This document shows positions 8,943 through 17,987 of a stretch of 64,000 bases of DNA, piece after piece (position 1 is the stretch's first letter; the number at the start of each line of letters is the position of its first letter). Both the position numbers and the translations under genes were made by a program. The DNA is from Candidatus Thiodiazotropha sp. (ex Monitilora ramsayi) (GTDB taxonomy: Bacteria; Pseudomonadota; Gammaproteobacteria; Chromatiales; Chromatiaceae). The notes beneath the pieces are model-generated. The model saw nothing but the letters and a program-made list of their open reading frames with translations, did no database searches and had not been told where the DNA came from. Where the stretch lies: assembly GCA_025655575.1 (NCBI GenBank), contig JAHXIP010000015.1:21956-85955 (forward strand), given 5' to 3'.

Positions 8943-10594
8943 TAGGACAGAAAATATTGGCGTTTTATCGATTAAAAAGCAGTCATCAAAACTTATCCGG
9001 ATACACTAGCGACTGGCTGGATAAATTTGCCCGCAGACTTTGTGTTAGTGGTTCGCTACTGCTGATATTGCAATCGCTATCCTTCAGCAGTGTTGTTCTG
9101 GCCGATGCCTCAGGGGTTGATGCGGTCTACCAGAAACATTGTTCTGAGTGTCATGGGCAGGACAGGCTGGGGGGGCAGGGACCTGCGCTGCTGCCAGAGA
9201 ATCTGCATCGTCTGAGACCTAAGCGTGCTGTAAAAGCCATTGCTGAGGGCAGACCCGCCACCCAGATGCCGCCCTTTGATAAGCTGCTGACAGGTGAACA
9301 GATCCAGTCGCTGGTGGACCTGATCTATACACCGCTGGATACGATTCCAGAATGGGGACTTGAGCAGATACTGGCCAGCCGTATCGAGCATCACAAACCT
9401 GGCAGTTTGCCCGATAAAGCAAAATTTAAAGCTGACATAGATAATCTTTTTGTGGTGGTGGAACTAGGCGACCATCACGCAACTCTGCTGAATGGTGACA
9501 GCTTCGAACCCATCCACCGCTTCCCCACCCGCTTCGCACTGCATGGCGGACCCAAGTATGCCCAGGGCGGGCGTTATGTCTATTTTGCATCCAGAGACGG
9601 CTGGATCAGTAAATTCGACGTCTACAATCTGACCTACGTAGCTGAAGTGAGGGCGGGTATCAATACCCGCAATCTGGCGGTTTCCCACGATGGCCGGTTT
9701 GTGATGGTGGCTAATTATCTGCCGCACAGCCTGGTAGTACTGGATGCAGAGGATTTAAAGCCGCTGAAGGTGATTCCTGTTGAAGACGATGAAGGTAAGT
9801 CTTCAAGGGTCAGTGCCGTTTATACTGCTGATCCCCGTTCCAGCTTCATTGCAGCATTGAAAGATATTCCAGAGGTGTGGGAGATCAGTTATCAGATTCC
9901 GCCTCCCAAGGGCTTCGGGAGCTGGATACACGACTATCGGGAGGATTCGGGAGAGAAGGGTGTCACTACACCGTTTCCCGTACGCCGGATTCAGGTTAAG
10001 GACTACCTCGATGATTTCTTTATCACTCAGGACTATACACAGATTGCAGGCACTGCACGTGATGGTAGCGGGCAAGTGGTCGATCTCGATTTGGGCCGAG
10101 CGGTCGGTGTGCTTGAACTTCCCGGTATGCCGCATCTCAGTTCTGCCATTACCTGGAGAATCGGTGATCGTCAGGTGATGGCGACACCCAACATCAAGGC
10201 AAACAAAGTTACCGTGATTGACCTCAAAAGCTGGGAGGTCATCAAGGATATACCGACACTGGGTCCCGGATTTTTCATGCGCAGCCACGAACAGAGTCCC
10301 TATGCCTGGGTAGATGTCTTTTTCGGCAAGGAAAAAGATGCCATGCATGTCATCGACAAACAGACACTGGAGGTTGTGAAAACACTGCGTCCGGCTGCGG
10401 ATAAAACCTCGGCTCATGTGGAATTTACCAAAGACGGGCGCTACGCACTTGTCAGTATATGGGATCAGGATGGAGCACTGGTGATCTACGATGCCAAGAC
10501 GCTGGAGGAGGTCAACCGGTTACCGATGAAGAAGCCTTCTGGTAAGTACAATGTGCATAACAAACTGACACGTTCCTCCGGGACCAGCCACTAA
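8939..10594 (+). CDS. nirN: NirN-like cytochrome c/d1-domain protein
   Basis: NirS paralogue. NirN dehydrogenates dihydro-heme d1 in the last step of cofactor synthesis. With the chosen GTG start the protein is 551 aa: a hydrophobic signal at about residues 34-56, a heme c site C68-S-E-C71-H72, a likely axial Met in TQMPPFD, and a C-terminal d1-type propeller. No ATG precedes the signal. GTG 8939 overlaps the preceding stop (GTGA) and is preferred over the upstream TTG at 8894, but the exact start is uncertain. Position after nirJ and the cytochrome domain argue for NirN over a second NirS. Confidence 0.83.
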   Translation: MIGQKILAFYRLKSSHQNLSGYTSDWLDKFARRLCVSGSLLLILQSLSFSSVVLADASGVDAVYQKHCSECHGQDRLGGQGPALLPENLHRLRPKRAVKAIAEGRPATQMPPFDKLLTGEQIQSLVDLIYTPLDTIPEWGLEQILASRIEHHKPGSLPDKAKFKADIDNLFVVVELGDHHATLLNGDSFEPIHRFPTRFALHGGPKYAQGGRYVYFASRDGWISKFDVYNLTYVAEVRAGINTRNLAVSHDGRFVMVANYLPHSLVVLDAEDLKPLKVIPVEDDEGKSSRVSAVYTADPRSSFIAALKDIPEVWEISYQIPPPKGFGSWIHDYREDSGEKGVTTPFPVRRIQVKDYLDDFFITQDYTQIAGTARDGSGQVVDLDLGRAVGVLELPGMPHLSSAITWRIGDRQVMATPNIKANKVTVIDLKSWEVIKDIPTLGPGFFMRSHEQSPYAWVDVFFGKEKDAMHVIDKQTLEVVKTLRPAADKTSAHVEFTKDGRYALVSIWDQDGALVIYDAKTLEEVNRLPMKKPSGKYNVHNKLTRSSGTSH

Positions 10595-10608
10595 TCAGGG
10601 ATACGGGC

Positions 10609-11169
10609 ATGCTTTCGAAGACGATCTTATACCTACTCAATGCTACGTTGCTCTTACTATCGTCCTATGCCTGGAGTGAGGAGGTGCTGCTTAATGGCGA
10701 TGCAATCGACGTAGAGGATGGAGATACTCTGCTTGTGACGATAGAGGGTGGGGTCAAGCGGATACAACTGATCGATATCGATGCACCCGAGGATAAAGAG
10801 AATCCAAAATTCAAGGTTGATCTGCAAAGAACCGGTCTCGACTACGACACACTGCTCTCCATTGGAGTAATAGCAACCAATCATCTGCGCAAGCTTATTA
10901 AAGCTGAGGATGGCTTTAGGCTGCACTATCAACCAGATAACCTGGACCGATATGGCCGTATCCCCGGCGAGTTGAAGAGACAAGACGGAACCTCCCTAAA
11001 CCGGCAGATGGTGATGAATGGTTATGCCATCGCCAAACCTTCCGAATCATCCTCCACGGCTCATAGCTATCATGACCTACAACAGCAGGCCCGGCGTGAT
11101 AGAAAGGGGCTTTGGGGTTTATTGCCAAAAGCGACCCAGCTTTGGTCCGGTACGACTTTGAATCGGTAA
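10609..11169 (+). CDS. Secreted thermonuclease-like (SNase) protein
   Basis: 186-aa protein with a signal peptide (MLSKTILYLLNATLLLLSSY) and a staphylococcal-nuclease-fold domain. Visible features are DAIDVEDGDTLLV, IQLIDIDAPE, the NLDRYGRIPGEL segment and a LNRQMVMNGYAIAKP-type C-terminal block. Acidic and arginine residues at the expected places suggest an active calcium-dependent nuclease in the periplasm or outside. It follows nirN by 14 bases, an unusual neighbour for heme d1 genes. No functional link is known to me. Confidence 0.8.
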   Translation: MLSKTILYLLNATLLLLSSYAWSEEVLLNGDAIDVEDGDTLLVTIEGGVKRIQLIDIDAPEDKENPKFKVDLQRTGLDYDTLLSIGVIATNHLRKLIKAEDGFRLHYQPDNLDRYGRIPGELKRQDGTSLNRQMVMNGYAIAKPSESSSTAHSYHDLQQQARRDRKGLWGLLPKATQLWSGTTLNR

Positions 11170-11323
11170 TCCCTTTGTTTATGTAGTGAAATCAAGCCCT
11201 GTCTGATTACGTTCTACCCCCCTCATATGTGATATTTCATGTCTGTTTAGCACAGTCTGTGAGTTTGTAGTATCCACATGGCTGACAGATCCATTACACT
11301 GCGTCCTGCTCAATTTAATGACT

Positions 11324-11337
11324 CTGATCTAGATCAA
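11324..11337 (+). promoter_or_regulatory. Possible degenerate FNR/DNR site before the porin gene
   Basis: CTGATCTAGATCAA differs from TTGAY-N4-RTCAA by one base in the first half-site. Its centre is only 43 bases from the proposed ATG 11374, which would leave almost no leader if it acted at -41.5. Treat as tentative. Confidence 0.3.
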
Positions 11338-11373
11338 ATGTACAACTGCTTAATCGGTATACAACGGCATTCA

Positions 11374-12636
11374 ATGAAGAAAAAACGCTCTCATGCTCTG
11401 GCCTTTTTTACCCTGCTTTGTGGCGGGACATCGACCGTGGCAGGTGCTAATGACATTCAACTCCATAGTCGCATTCAGTTTGGCGCGATCACAAACGATA
11501 ATGAATCGGAAAACGTTTTTCCTTCCGGTTTCCTCAACTTTGACGAGGGTATCAACCTTAATCGTGCTGAGCTGATTTTTGAAAAGGTGCCGGTATCCAA
11601 CATCAAGCCCCGCATCGGCCCATTCCCAGGACCAAAGCCGAAGCAGGCAGACTGGGGATTCGAAATCGACCTGCGTTATGGTGAGGATGCAGCCATTACC
11701 TATGGATTGGATGATGAGCTCGATGTCAATGAGGAGAATGAACGACTCTATCTTCTGCCCCAATGGTTTTTAAACGGGTATCTGCCCATAGGCAGGGGAT
11801 TTTCCTGGATTGCCGGTAGCTGGTTTACACCTGTCGGCTATGAGATCGGGGCGCCGGTCGATCCACCTACGGCTTTCTATACCCACGCCTATGCATTCAC
11901 CTACCAGCCGGTAAAACATGTCGGCATGATGGGCGCGCTGAAGCTGCCGTTGAGTCAGGCGATGGGAAGTTGGTCGGCCGGGCTCGGTATCGTACAGGGA
12001 TGGAATAATCTTCAGGATAATAATGACGATAAAACCCTCATCTTCGACCTTCGCTGGAGAAGCCCGGATTTCAGAACCTGGCTCGATATTGAAAATATCG
12101 TCGGTCATGAACAGTCAGAGGCGGGTGTTACCGATCAGACACGCCCTTTCAATGCGGTCAGTACAAGCGGAGAGAAGTTGTTACGGCGAATGCACTCAGT
12201 GACGCTCACCCACCGTTTCAACCGCTCACATCGCATGGCGGTGAATGCCGTCTATGGATTTCAGGAGGGTGGAGACTTGGTGGCTGACTCGAATAATCCA
12301 CCCGGTTTTCTCATCACGGAAGACAGCCGATGGTATGGCGCCAACCTGAACTACTATTTTCAGTGGCATGAAAACAGGCAGCTCGGTGTAAGGGCTGAGT
12401 GGTTCAGGGATCAGCAGGGTGCGCATGCCTTGCTGCCTGAAGGTATCTATCGGGCACTGACGATGAATCTCTCCTGGTGGGTGCAGGAAGGTCTTAGAAT
12501 CCGCCCGGAGTTGCGCTACGATCACTACAGCGGCCCAGGTAAACCCTTTGGGGGGCGGGTGCCGACGGTTTTCTTCGGAGAGGAGAAAGAGCAGTGGGTG
12601 GCGTCGCTGGATGCCACCTGGTTCTATAGCCTATGA
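11374..12636 (+). CDS. Outer-membrane beta-barrel protein (BBP2/OmpL-like porin)
   Basis: 420-aa protein starting at ATG 11374, chosen because the Sec signal MKKKRSHALAFFTLL begins there and the upstream in-frame 32 codons lack such character. The mature part has alternating strands with many aromatic girdle residues (for example WIAGSWFTPVGYEIG, LTHRFNRSHRMAVNAVYGF) and ends in a Tyr-Ser-Leu after aromatic residues, as in barrels. The pattern resembles the putative beta-barrel porin-2 family. Substrate unknown. The UbiA gene overlaps its stop by four bases. Confidence 0.72.
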   Translation: MKKKRSHALAFFTLLCGGTSTVAGANDIQLHSRIQFGAITNDNESENVFPSGFLNFDEGINLNRAELIFEKVPVSNIKPRIGPFPGPKPKQADWGFEIDLRYGEDAAITYGLDDELDVNEENERLYLLPQWFLNGYLPIGRGFSWIAGSWFTPVGYEIGAPVDPPTAFYTHAYAFTYQPVKHVGMMGALKLPLSQAMGSWSAGLGIVQGWNNLQDNNDDKTLIFDLRWRSPDFRTWLDIENIVGHEQSEAGVTDQTRPFNAVSTSGEKLLRRMHSVTLTHRFNRSHRMAVNAVYGFQEGGDLVADSNNPPGFLITEDSRWYGANLNYYFQWHENRQLGVRAEWFRDQQGAHALLPEGIYRALTMNLSWWVQEGLRIRPELRYDHYSGPGKPFGGRVPTVFFGEEKEQWVASLDATWFYSL

Positions 12637-13481
12637 AGAGTAAATATACCTTTCTCGGCGCTATGCGCCCCTTTTCGCTGGTGGTGGCCATCGCCACCTG
12701 CGGGCTCGGGGTCAGCCTCGCCATCATAGATCAGGCTGCGGACAGTTGGCTTGGCTGGCTCGTGCTTCTTGCGGGTCTGCTATTGCAGATCGCCGTAAAC
12801 CTGATCAATGATGCACCCGATCTGGCGCATCCTGAACTGGATACGCAGAGTCGACAATCGATACGGCGTAATCTGAAAATCGGCTGGGGTGTCATGCTGG
12901 TGGCTGTCCTGCTGGGGCTTTATATGGTCTCCATCAGGGGGTGGCCCTTACTCGTGCTGGGACTGGTCGGTGTCGCGGGCGCCTGGGGTTATACCGGTGG
13001 TAAGGTCAACTATAAACAGCGCGGCCTGGGTATCGTGCTGGTGTTTCTTCTCATGGGCGTATTGCTGATCGGTGGCTCCTACTATGTGCTGACCGGTCTC
13101 TATACTTGGCAGGTCTTCTGGCTGTCGCTGCCATTCAGTTTGCTCTCGTCGTTGCTGTTGCTCAGTAATGAGTTGCGGGATTACGAATCGGATCGTGATG
13201 CGGGTATCCGCACGCTGATCGTCAGGATCGGATACCACTCGGGCGTCAGGCTCTACTACTTGCTGATCAGTCTGGTCTATCTGATCAGTGCAATGCTCTA
13301 TTGGGCACAAATGCTGCCCGGCATCCTGATGCTGCTGGTGACCTCCGTGGCCTTGATCGGTCCGTTCAATCAGCTCGATTCCCCAAATAGACAGCGGCAC
13401 AGGCTGACGCCACTGACCGGGCGTTTCTATCTCCTGTTTGGCGCTACCTATCTTGCGACGCTTTGGATGGATCTGCCATGA
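12633..13481 (+). CDS. UbiA/MenA-type membrane prenyltransferase
   Basis: 282-aa polytopic protein of about eight to nine membrane segments. The two aspartate-rich sites of the UbiA superfamily are visible: NLINDAPDLAHPELD near residues 52-66 and NELRDYESDRDAG near residues 178-190, which bind the Mg-prenyl diphosphate. The overall look is closest to MenA-like 1,4-dihydroxy-2-naphthoate prenyltransferases, but substrate cannot be read from sequence. It overlaps the porin gene upstream and the BASS transporter downstream (ATGA junction), so the three are translationally coupled. Confidence 0.8.
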   Translation: MKSKYTFLGAMRPFSLVVAIATCGLGVSLAIIDQAADSWLGWLVLLAGLLLQIAVNLINDAPDLAHPELDTQSRQSIRRNLKIGWGVMLVAVLLGLYMVSIRGWPLLVLGLVGVAGAWGYTGGKVNYKQRGLGIVLVFLLMGVLLIGGSYYVLTGLYTWQVFWLSLPFSLLSSLLLLSNELRDYESDRDAGIRTLIVRIGYHSGVRLYYLLISLVYLISAMLYWAQMLPGILMLLVTSVALIGPFNQLDSPNRQRHRLTPLTGRFYLLFGATYLATLWMDLP

Positions 13482-14347
13482 ATCAGGATTTTGTTTTAAG
13501 TCTGGCCCTGCCGGTTACCCTGTTCTGTATCATGTTCAGTATGGGCACCAGTCTGGTGACCCGCGATTTCCGGCTCATTGTCGAATCTCCGTCGTCCGTG
13601 CTGATCGGCATCGTCAGCCAGATGGTGATTCTTCCCATCGTCGCCCTGATACTGCTGATGGTGTTGCAACTCCCCCCTGAGCTCTTTGTCGGCTTCATGA
13701 TTCTCGCTTTCAGCCCCGGCGGCACCACATCCAATATGTTCTCCTATCTGGGGCGAGGGAATGTGGCTCTCTCCATCACCCTGACAGCCATTGTCAGCCT
13801 GGTAACGCCACTGACCATTCCGCTGCTGGGGGGACCGCTCATCGAATGGCAGCTGGGCAGTCACAGCGAGATTGTCCTCCCGTTTGCATCGACCTTCGCC
13901 AAACTGGTGGTGGTGACTTTGATACCCGTCGCACTCGGTATGATCCTGCGCCACTACCGAACCGGGTTCTGTTTGAAATATGAAAAGCTGCTGACCCGAA
14001 TCCCACTTGTCATGTTGCTGATTGTGATCATCGGCATCATCCGGCAGAACTGGGAATCGATGCCGCTGTTCCTTTCCCAGACCGGTATGCCTGCCCTGAT
14101 ATTGGCCTCGGTGGCACTGGCTGCAGGCTATGGCTTTGCCCGTATGGGTCGGTTAAATGAGACCGACTCACGAACCGTCGCCATCGAGACTGGGATTCAG
14201 AACGGCGGTACGGCGATATTGGTCACAGGCACCATCCTGAACAACCCGACCATGACCATTGCACCGGTGATGTACGGCATTCTGATGCTGATACCCACAT
14301 TCGCCTACATTGCCTGGCTGAATAGAAGGCAAGCGGCAATGGCCTGA
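13478..14347 (+). CDS. BASS-family sodium/organic anion symporter
   Basis: 289-aa inner-membrane transporter with about nine hydrophobic segments. The LAFSPGGTTSNMFSYL block near residues 77-92 and the ETGIQNGGTAILV block near residues 245-257 are typical of the bile acid:Na+ symporter (SBF) family, which moves organic acids such as bile acids, pyruvate or pantothenate. ATG 13478 overlaps the UbiA stop. Transported compound unknown. Linkage to the UbiA-like gene suggests a quinone-precursor or aromatic acid theme, as inference only. Confidence 0.82.
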   Translation: MNQDFVLSLALPVTLFCIMFSMGTSLVTRDFRLIVESPSSVLIGIVSQMVILPIVALILLMVLQLPPELFVGFMILAFSPGGTTSNMFSYLGRGNVALSITLTAIVSLVTPLTIPLLGGPLIEWQLGSHSEIVLPFASTFAKLVVVTLIPVALGMILRHYRTGFCLKYEKLLTRIPLVMLLIVIIGIIRQNWESMPLFLSQTGMPALILASVALAAGYGFARMGRLNETDSRTVAIETGIQNGGTAILVTGTILNNPTMTIAPVMYGILMLIPTFAYIAWLNRRQAAMA

Positions 14348-14439
14348 AGCTGACAGATGGTTAGTTATATTATTGCTTGAGCTTGATTGGGATATTGAAC
14401 ATTCATTAGGAGACGATCGCTGTCATCCAGAGTAGTACC

Positions 14440-15651
14440 ATGAATGCCCCTTTTAAAAACCTGTTGATCGGTATTGGTCTGCTGATAACCGCATCAGCTG
14501 AAGCGCTACCCCCCCTACAGCTATTCGTTGATTTGACACCCCTGGGTAAAACGCTCCGAGTGATACCCGGTACCTATTCCGGCCCGGTCGTCATCAATAA
14601 GCCGATAATCATCGAGGGTGGTGGCGAAGTGACGGTCGACAATGAAGGTGTGGGTACGGTGATGACGATCAAGTCGGACCATGTAGCGGTTCGCGGTCTG
14701 CACCTGACCGGTTCCGGCACATCCTATGATGCCATGGATGGCGGGGTCATGATCGAGGCGGATGATGTCCTTTTCGAAGACAACCGTCTGGATGACGTCT
14801 TGTTTGGCATAAACATCAAACAAGGAAATGGCAACATCATCCGCAACAATACCGTCACCTCGAAAGCATTTGAGCCGAGCCTGCGAGGGGAAGGGTTGAG
14901 AATCTGGTACGGAAATGAAAATCTCATCGAGGGCAATACCTTCCATCATGTCCGTGATCTGCTCCTGACCAATGCATCAGCCAATAGAATCATCGGCAAT
15001 GCGTTGCACGATAACCGGATCAGTCTGGAGTTTATCTTTTCCCCGAACAATATCGTGAAAAACAATCACATTGGTGAGAACGATACGGGTATCGTGGCTA
15101 TCTACTCCGATGGATTGTCGATCGAGGGTAATCATATCGAACATATCAGAAATATGGGCAGCTCAGCGCTGGCGATCAAGGAGAGTTCACAGGTGAGGAT
15201 TAAGGGTAACGAAATTCTTCACAATGCCGTGGGCTTAACCGCAAATTCGCCGGTGTTTCCTGAGAACATTCTCTATCTGGAGAATAACCACTTTTCCTAC
15301 AACAGTGTGGCCATGTATTTCTATGGCGAAAAGGGTGGTCATATCATTCATGGCAATCGTTTTATCAACAATCTCTCCACGATTGCCGTCAGTCATGTGA
15401 AGAGTGCTAAAAGCAACGACTGGGACGGAAATCTATGGGATAACTATCTGGGGTTTGATCAGGACCATGATGGTTATGGGGACACGCCCCATACGATCAA
15501 GCTCTATGCAGACCGGATCTGGATGGACAGACCGGTCACACAGTTTTTTCGCGGTACGCCGATCATGGGCATGATCGATTTCATGGAACGACTGGCTCCT
15601 TTTTCGGAGCCGGGATCGATATTGACCGATCCCAGGCCGCTTGTTGATTGA
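14440..15651 (+). CDS. NosD-like periplasmic parallel beta-helix (CASH) protein
   Basis: 403-aa exported protein with a signal peptide (to about residue 23) and many short right-handed beta-helix turns of the form N-x-I-x-x-N (for example NGNIIRNNTVTS, GNENLIEGNTFHH). It closely parallels the bona fide NosD at 41531-43006, including the shared end blocks YADRIWMD, F-x-G-x-P and ERLAPFSEP. NosD proteins help insert copper into N2O reductase with the NosFY transporter. A second copy at the tail of the heme d1 operon has no FY partner nearby. Its role may be distinct. Confidence 0.85.
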   Translation: MNAPFKNLLIGIGLLITASAEALPPLQLFVDLTPLGKTLRVIPGTYSGPVVINKPIIIEGGGEVTVDNEGVGTVMTIKSDHVAVRGLHLTGSGTSYDAMDGGVMIEADDVLFEDNRLDDVLFGINIKQGNGNIIRNNTVTSKAFEPSLRGEGLRIWYGNENLIEGNTFHHVRDLLLTNASANRIIGNALHDNRISLEFIFSPNNIVKNNHIGENDTGIVAIYSDGLSIEGNHIEHIRNMGSSALAIKESSQVRIKGNEILHNAVGLTANSPVFPENILYLENNHFSYNSVAMYFYGEKGGHIIHGNRFINNLSTIAVSHVKSAKSNDWDGNLWDNYLGFDQDHDGYGDTPHTIKLYADRIWMDRPVTQFFRGTPIMGMIDFMERLAPFSEPGSILTDPRPLVD

Positions 15652-16641
15652 TTATTTTCCCTTATCCAGCTCTTTTCCCGTCAGGGAGGCGAGGAAGGCA
15701 GCGATATCGTCGATCTCATCCGCTTTGAGTTCGATATCCAGTTGGATACGTCCCATGGTACGGATGACATCCTCCAGGGTTTTACCGGAACCATCATGAT
15801 ACCAGGGGCCGGTGATCGCCACGTTGCGCAGTGAGGCCACTTTGAACATCATCTCATCTGCTTCGTCACCGGTTACACGGTGTCGGCCTTTGTCTTCGGT
15901 GTTGTGGAAATCTTTGTAGACACCCAGTTTTTCGATCAGCGTGCCGCCGAGCATGGGACCATCGTGGCATCGTATGCAGTTGTGTCGGATAAATTTGGTA
16001 AGTCCCGATTGCTCCTGAGTCGTCAGTGCTGCTTTATCTCCCCGCATGAAGTCGTCGAAGCGGGATTCACTGCGCAGCGTGCGTTCGAAAGCGGCGATGG
16101 CCTCAGCCAGATTGGCATAGGAGAGGGGAGAGGCATCGTCTGGAAATGCCTTTGTGAAGGCTTCAACATAGGCCGTGATGGCACTGAGTTTCTTCACCAC
16201 ACTCTCTTTATCCGGCATACCCATTTCGATCGGATTCAGTATCGGCTGGCCCGCCTGATCGGCAAGGTCAGCGGCACGGCCGTCCCAGAACTGTGAACTT
16301 TGCCATCCGGCATTCAGCACGGTGGGTGTGTTGCGATCTCCGAACTCCCCACGGGCTCCCGGTGAGGTGGGCAGATTGTCCATACCACCCCTGCCATCCC
16401 CAACTGGGTGACAACTCGCACAGGACTGGGTGTCATTGATGGAGAGGCGTGTGTCGAAATAGAGCTGTTTTCCCAACTCGATGCGTGCCGGCGTGTTGTT
16501 TTCACTGCCGGGCATGGTCTGGGGTAAGGGTTCAAAGTAGCGGTTGGCCTTCCTGATCAGGCGGTCGGTTTTATCCGCCTGCGCACCGGCGCTGAACAGG
16601 AACAGAAACAATACAACAGCGAGACTGACCTTTTGACTCAT
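15652..16641 (-). CDS. Diheme cytochrome c peroxidase/MauG-like protein
   Basis: 329-aa periplasmic protein with a signal peptide (residues 1-22) and two heme motifs, C74-A-S-C-H78 and C222-I-R-C-H226, in the layout of bacterial diheme peroxidases. Blocks such as LGKQLYFDTRLS, RNTPTVLNAG and FRTL-like AAFERTL segments support this. It may remove H2O2 or oxidise another periplasmic partner. Last gene of the nirS transcript. Its stop abuts the stop of the convergent NosD-like gene. Confidence 0.87.
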   Translation of the reverse strand: MSQKVSLAVVLFLFLFSAGAQADKTDRLIRKANRYFEPLPQTMPGSENNTPARIELGKQLYFDTRLSINDTQSCASCHPVGDGRGGMDNLPTSPGARGEFGDRNTPTVLNAGWQSSQFWDGRAADLADQAGQPILNPIEMGMPDKESVVKKLSAITAYVEAFTKAFPDDASPLSYANLAEAIAAFERTLRSESRFDDFMRGDKAALTTQEQSGLTKFIRHNCIRCHDGPMLGGTLIEKLGVYKDFHNTEDKGRHRVTGDEADEMMFKVASLRNVAITGPWYHDGSGKTLEDVIRTMGRIQLDIELKADEIDDIAAFLASLTGKELDKGK

Positions 16642-16656
16642 TTTTGATTCCTAACT

Positions 16657-17502
16657 TCAATCAAACAGAAACGACCGGGTATCACTTAAAGTACGATGTG
16701 CCCCATGGCATCTGGCGCAGATGATCACGGCGGCCTCGCCCAGCTTCCTGCCTGTCGATTTTAGCTGTTGCCGGGTCAGTGCCTCATCCAGCTCATCAAG
16801 CGTTTGGTTGCTGGCGTCGCCGAGTATCCGCTGACGAGGCAGCTCATCTTTGTGACAGGACTCGCAGCTCTCCGCCAATCGATGCAGTTGTCCCCTGAGA
16901 TCTTGGGAAGCCTTCGCCGCACGTGCCCAACGATTGTCTTCACTGGCGATCTTGATGCGGTTGACAGTTTTGGACAGGGTGTCCATATGCGTGTCGTAAT
17001 TCTTCAATACACCCTGTTCGTCAGCAATCTCGATGCCGCTAAAATCCGGTGAGCGGTACCGGAGTGCAGCAAGCGCTCGATATTCCCGATGACAGTTTCG
17101 GCAGTTGCGCTGAAGTCGTGAAACTGCACGGGTTACAGTTTTGAAGTCACCAGACCGGGCTGCAGTTTCCAATTGAGTGGCCTCATCGAGCTCAATTTCA
17201 TCTCGCCACTCGGGTACCATTTCTGGCAGCTTGCGAAAATGTTTGACGAACTTGTCGCTCCACTTCCGGGTCAAGGCCAGATCCTGCTCCGCGGCATACT
17301 CGTCTATAGCCTGCAACTCCCGACGCAGGGCGAACATGGTGTGAAGCCAGACCTGTCTTTTGTTGACAGGTTTGTACCACTGGGAAAGGGAGTCGGGCAG
17401 CAGTGTGATGCTGCGTTCCTCTTCCGCAATGGATTGATTGCTCTGACTCGTCAGCAGGAGGGTGAAGATGCCAACGAGCCAGAACTGATTTCGATAGGTC
17501 AT
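16657..17502 (-). CDS. Triheme cytochrome c (c556-like tandem)
   Basis: 281-aa exported protein with signal peptide (to about residue 26) and three CxxCH motifs at about residues 134-138, 213-217 and 262-266. The helical body and C-terminal hemes of each half recall tandem cytochrome c556/c' modules. It sits between the CCP-like and cupredoxin genes in the nirS operon, so it likely carries electrons in the periplasm. I know no named orthologue. Confidence 0.78.
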   Translation of the reverse strand: MTYRNQFWLVGIFTLLLTSQSNQSIAEEERSITLLPDSLSQWYKPVNKRQVWLHTMFALRRELQAIDEYAAEQDLALTRKWSDKFVKHFRKLPEMVPEWRDEIELDEATQLETAARSGDFKTVTRAVSRLQRNCRNCHREYRALAALRYRSPDFSGIEIADEQGVLKNYDTHMDTLSKTVNRIKIASEDNRWARAAKASQDLRGQLHRLAESCESCHKDELPRQRILGDASNQTLDELDEALTRQQLKSTGRKLGEAAVIICARCHGAHRTLSDTRSFLFD

Positions 17503-17601
17503 TTTTTCTTTGTTTTTCCTGCTGGACGGAGTCGATTGATCGCGTGGTCGATTAAGGCTGAATTGAAAACCACTCTCAATCTGACAGACACGGATGCCTG
17601 G

Positions 17602-17934
17602 CTATTCTACAACGTGTACGACACCCTTCATCTGGTGGCTTTCGTGGTGGGGCTCACAGATATAGTGGTAGCTGCCCGGTTTATCGAAGATGCGTTCCCT
17701 GACGTCGCCGGGAAAGAAGTAGTCGCCGGGCTCTTCACCCAGGACTTTAAACCAGGCACTGTGATACTGGCGTTTTTCATGATTTTCCCAGCGCACGGTG
17801 GTACCGACTTTAACGGTGATCTCCTCCGGCTGGAATTTGTAGTCTTTCGCAATGACCGTGACAGCCTCTCCGGCCAAGGCATATTGCGCAACAAACAGCC
17901 ATAACAGCAGCAGGATTATGTTATTTCGAAACAT
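17602..17934 (-). CDS. Plastocyanin/pseudoazurin-like cupredoxin
   Basis: 110-aa periplasmic blue-copper protein with signal peptide (residues 1-21). All four type 1 copper ligands are in place: H58, C93, H96 and M102 (YHSAW and CEPH-x5-M). Small cupredoxins commonly donate electrons to nitrite and N2O reductases, and placement two genes after nirS supports that use here. Confidence 0.86.
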   Translation of the reverse strand: MFRNNIILLLLWLFVAQYALAGEAVTVIAKDYKFQPEEITVKVGTTVRWENHEKRQYHSAWFKVLGEEPGDYFFPGDVRERIFDKPGSYHYICEPHHESHQMKGVVHVVE

Positions 17935-17987
17935 AATGGATACCTCCGTTTGTCGTTTCCGTATCCCTGGTGCGGAGGGCAGGGCGG

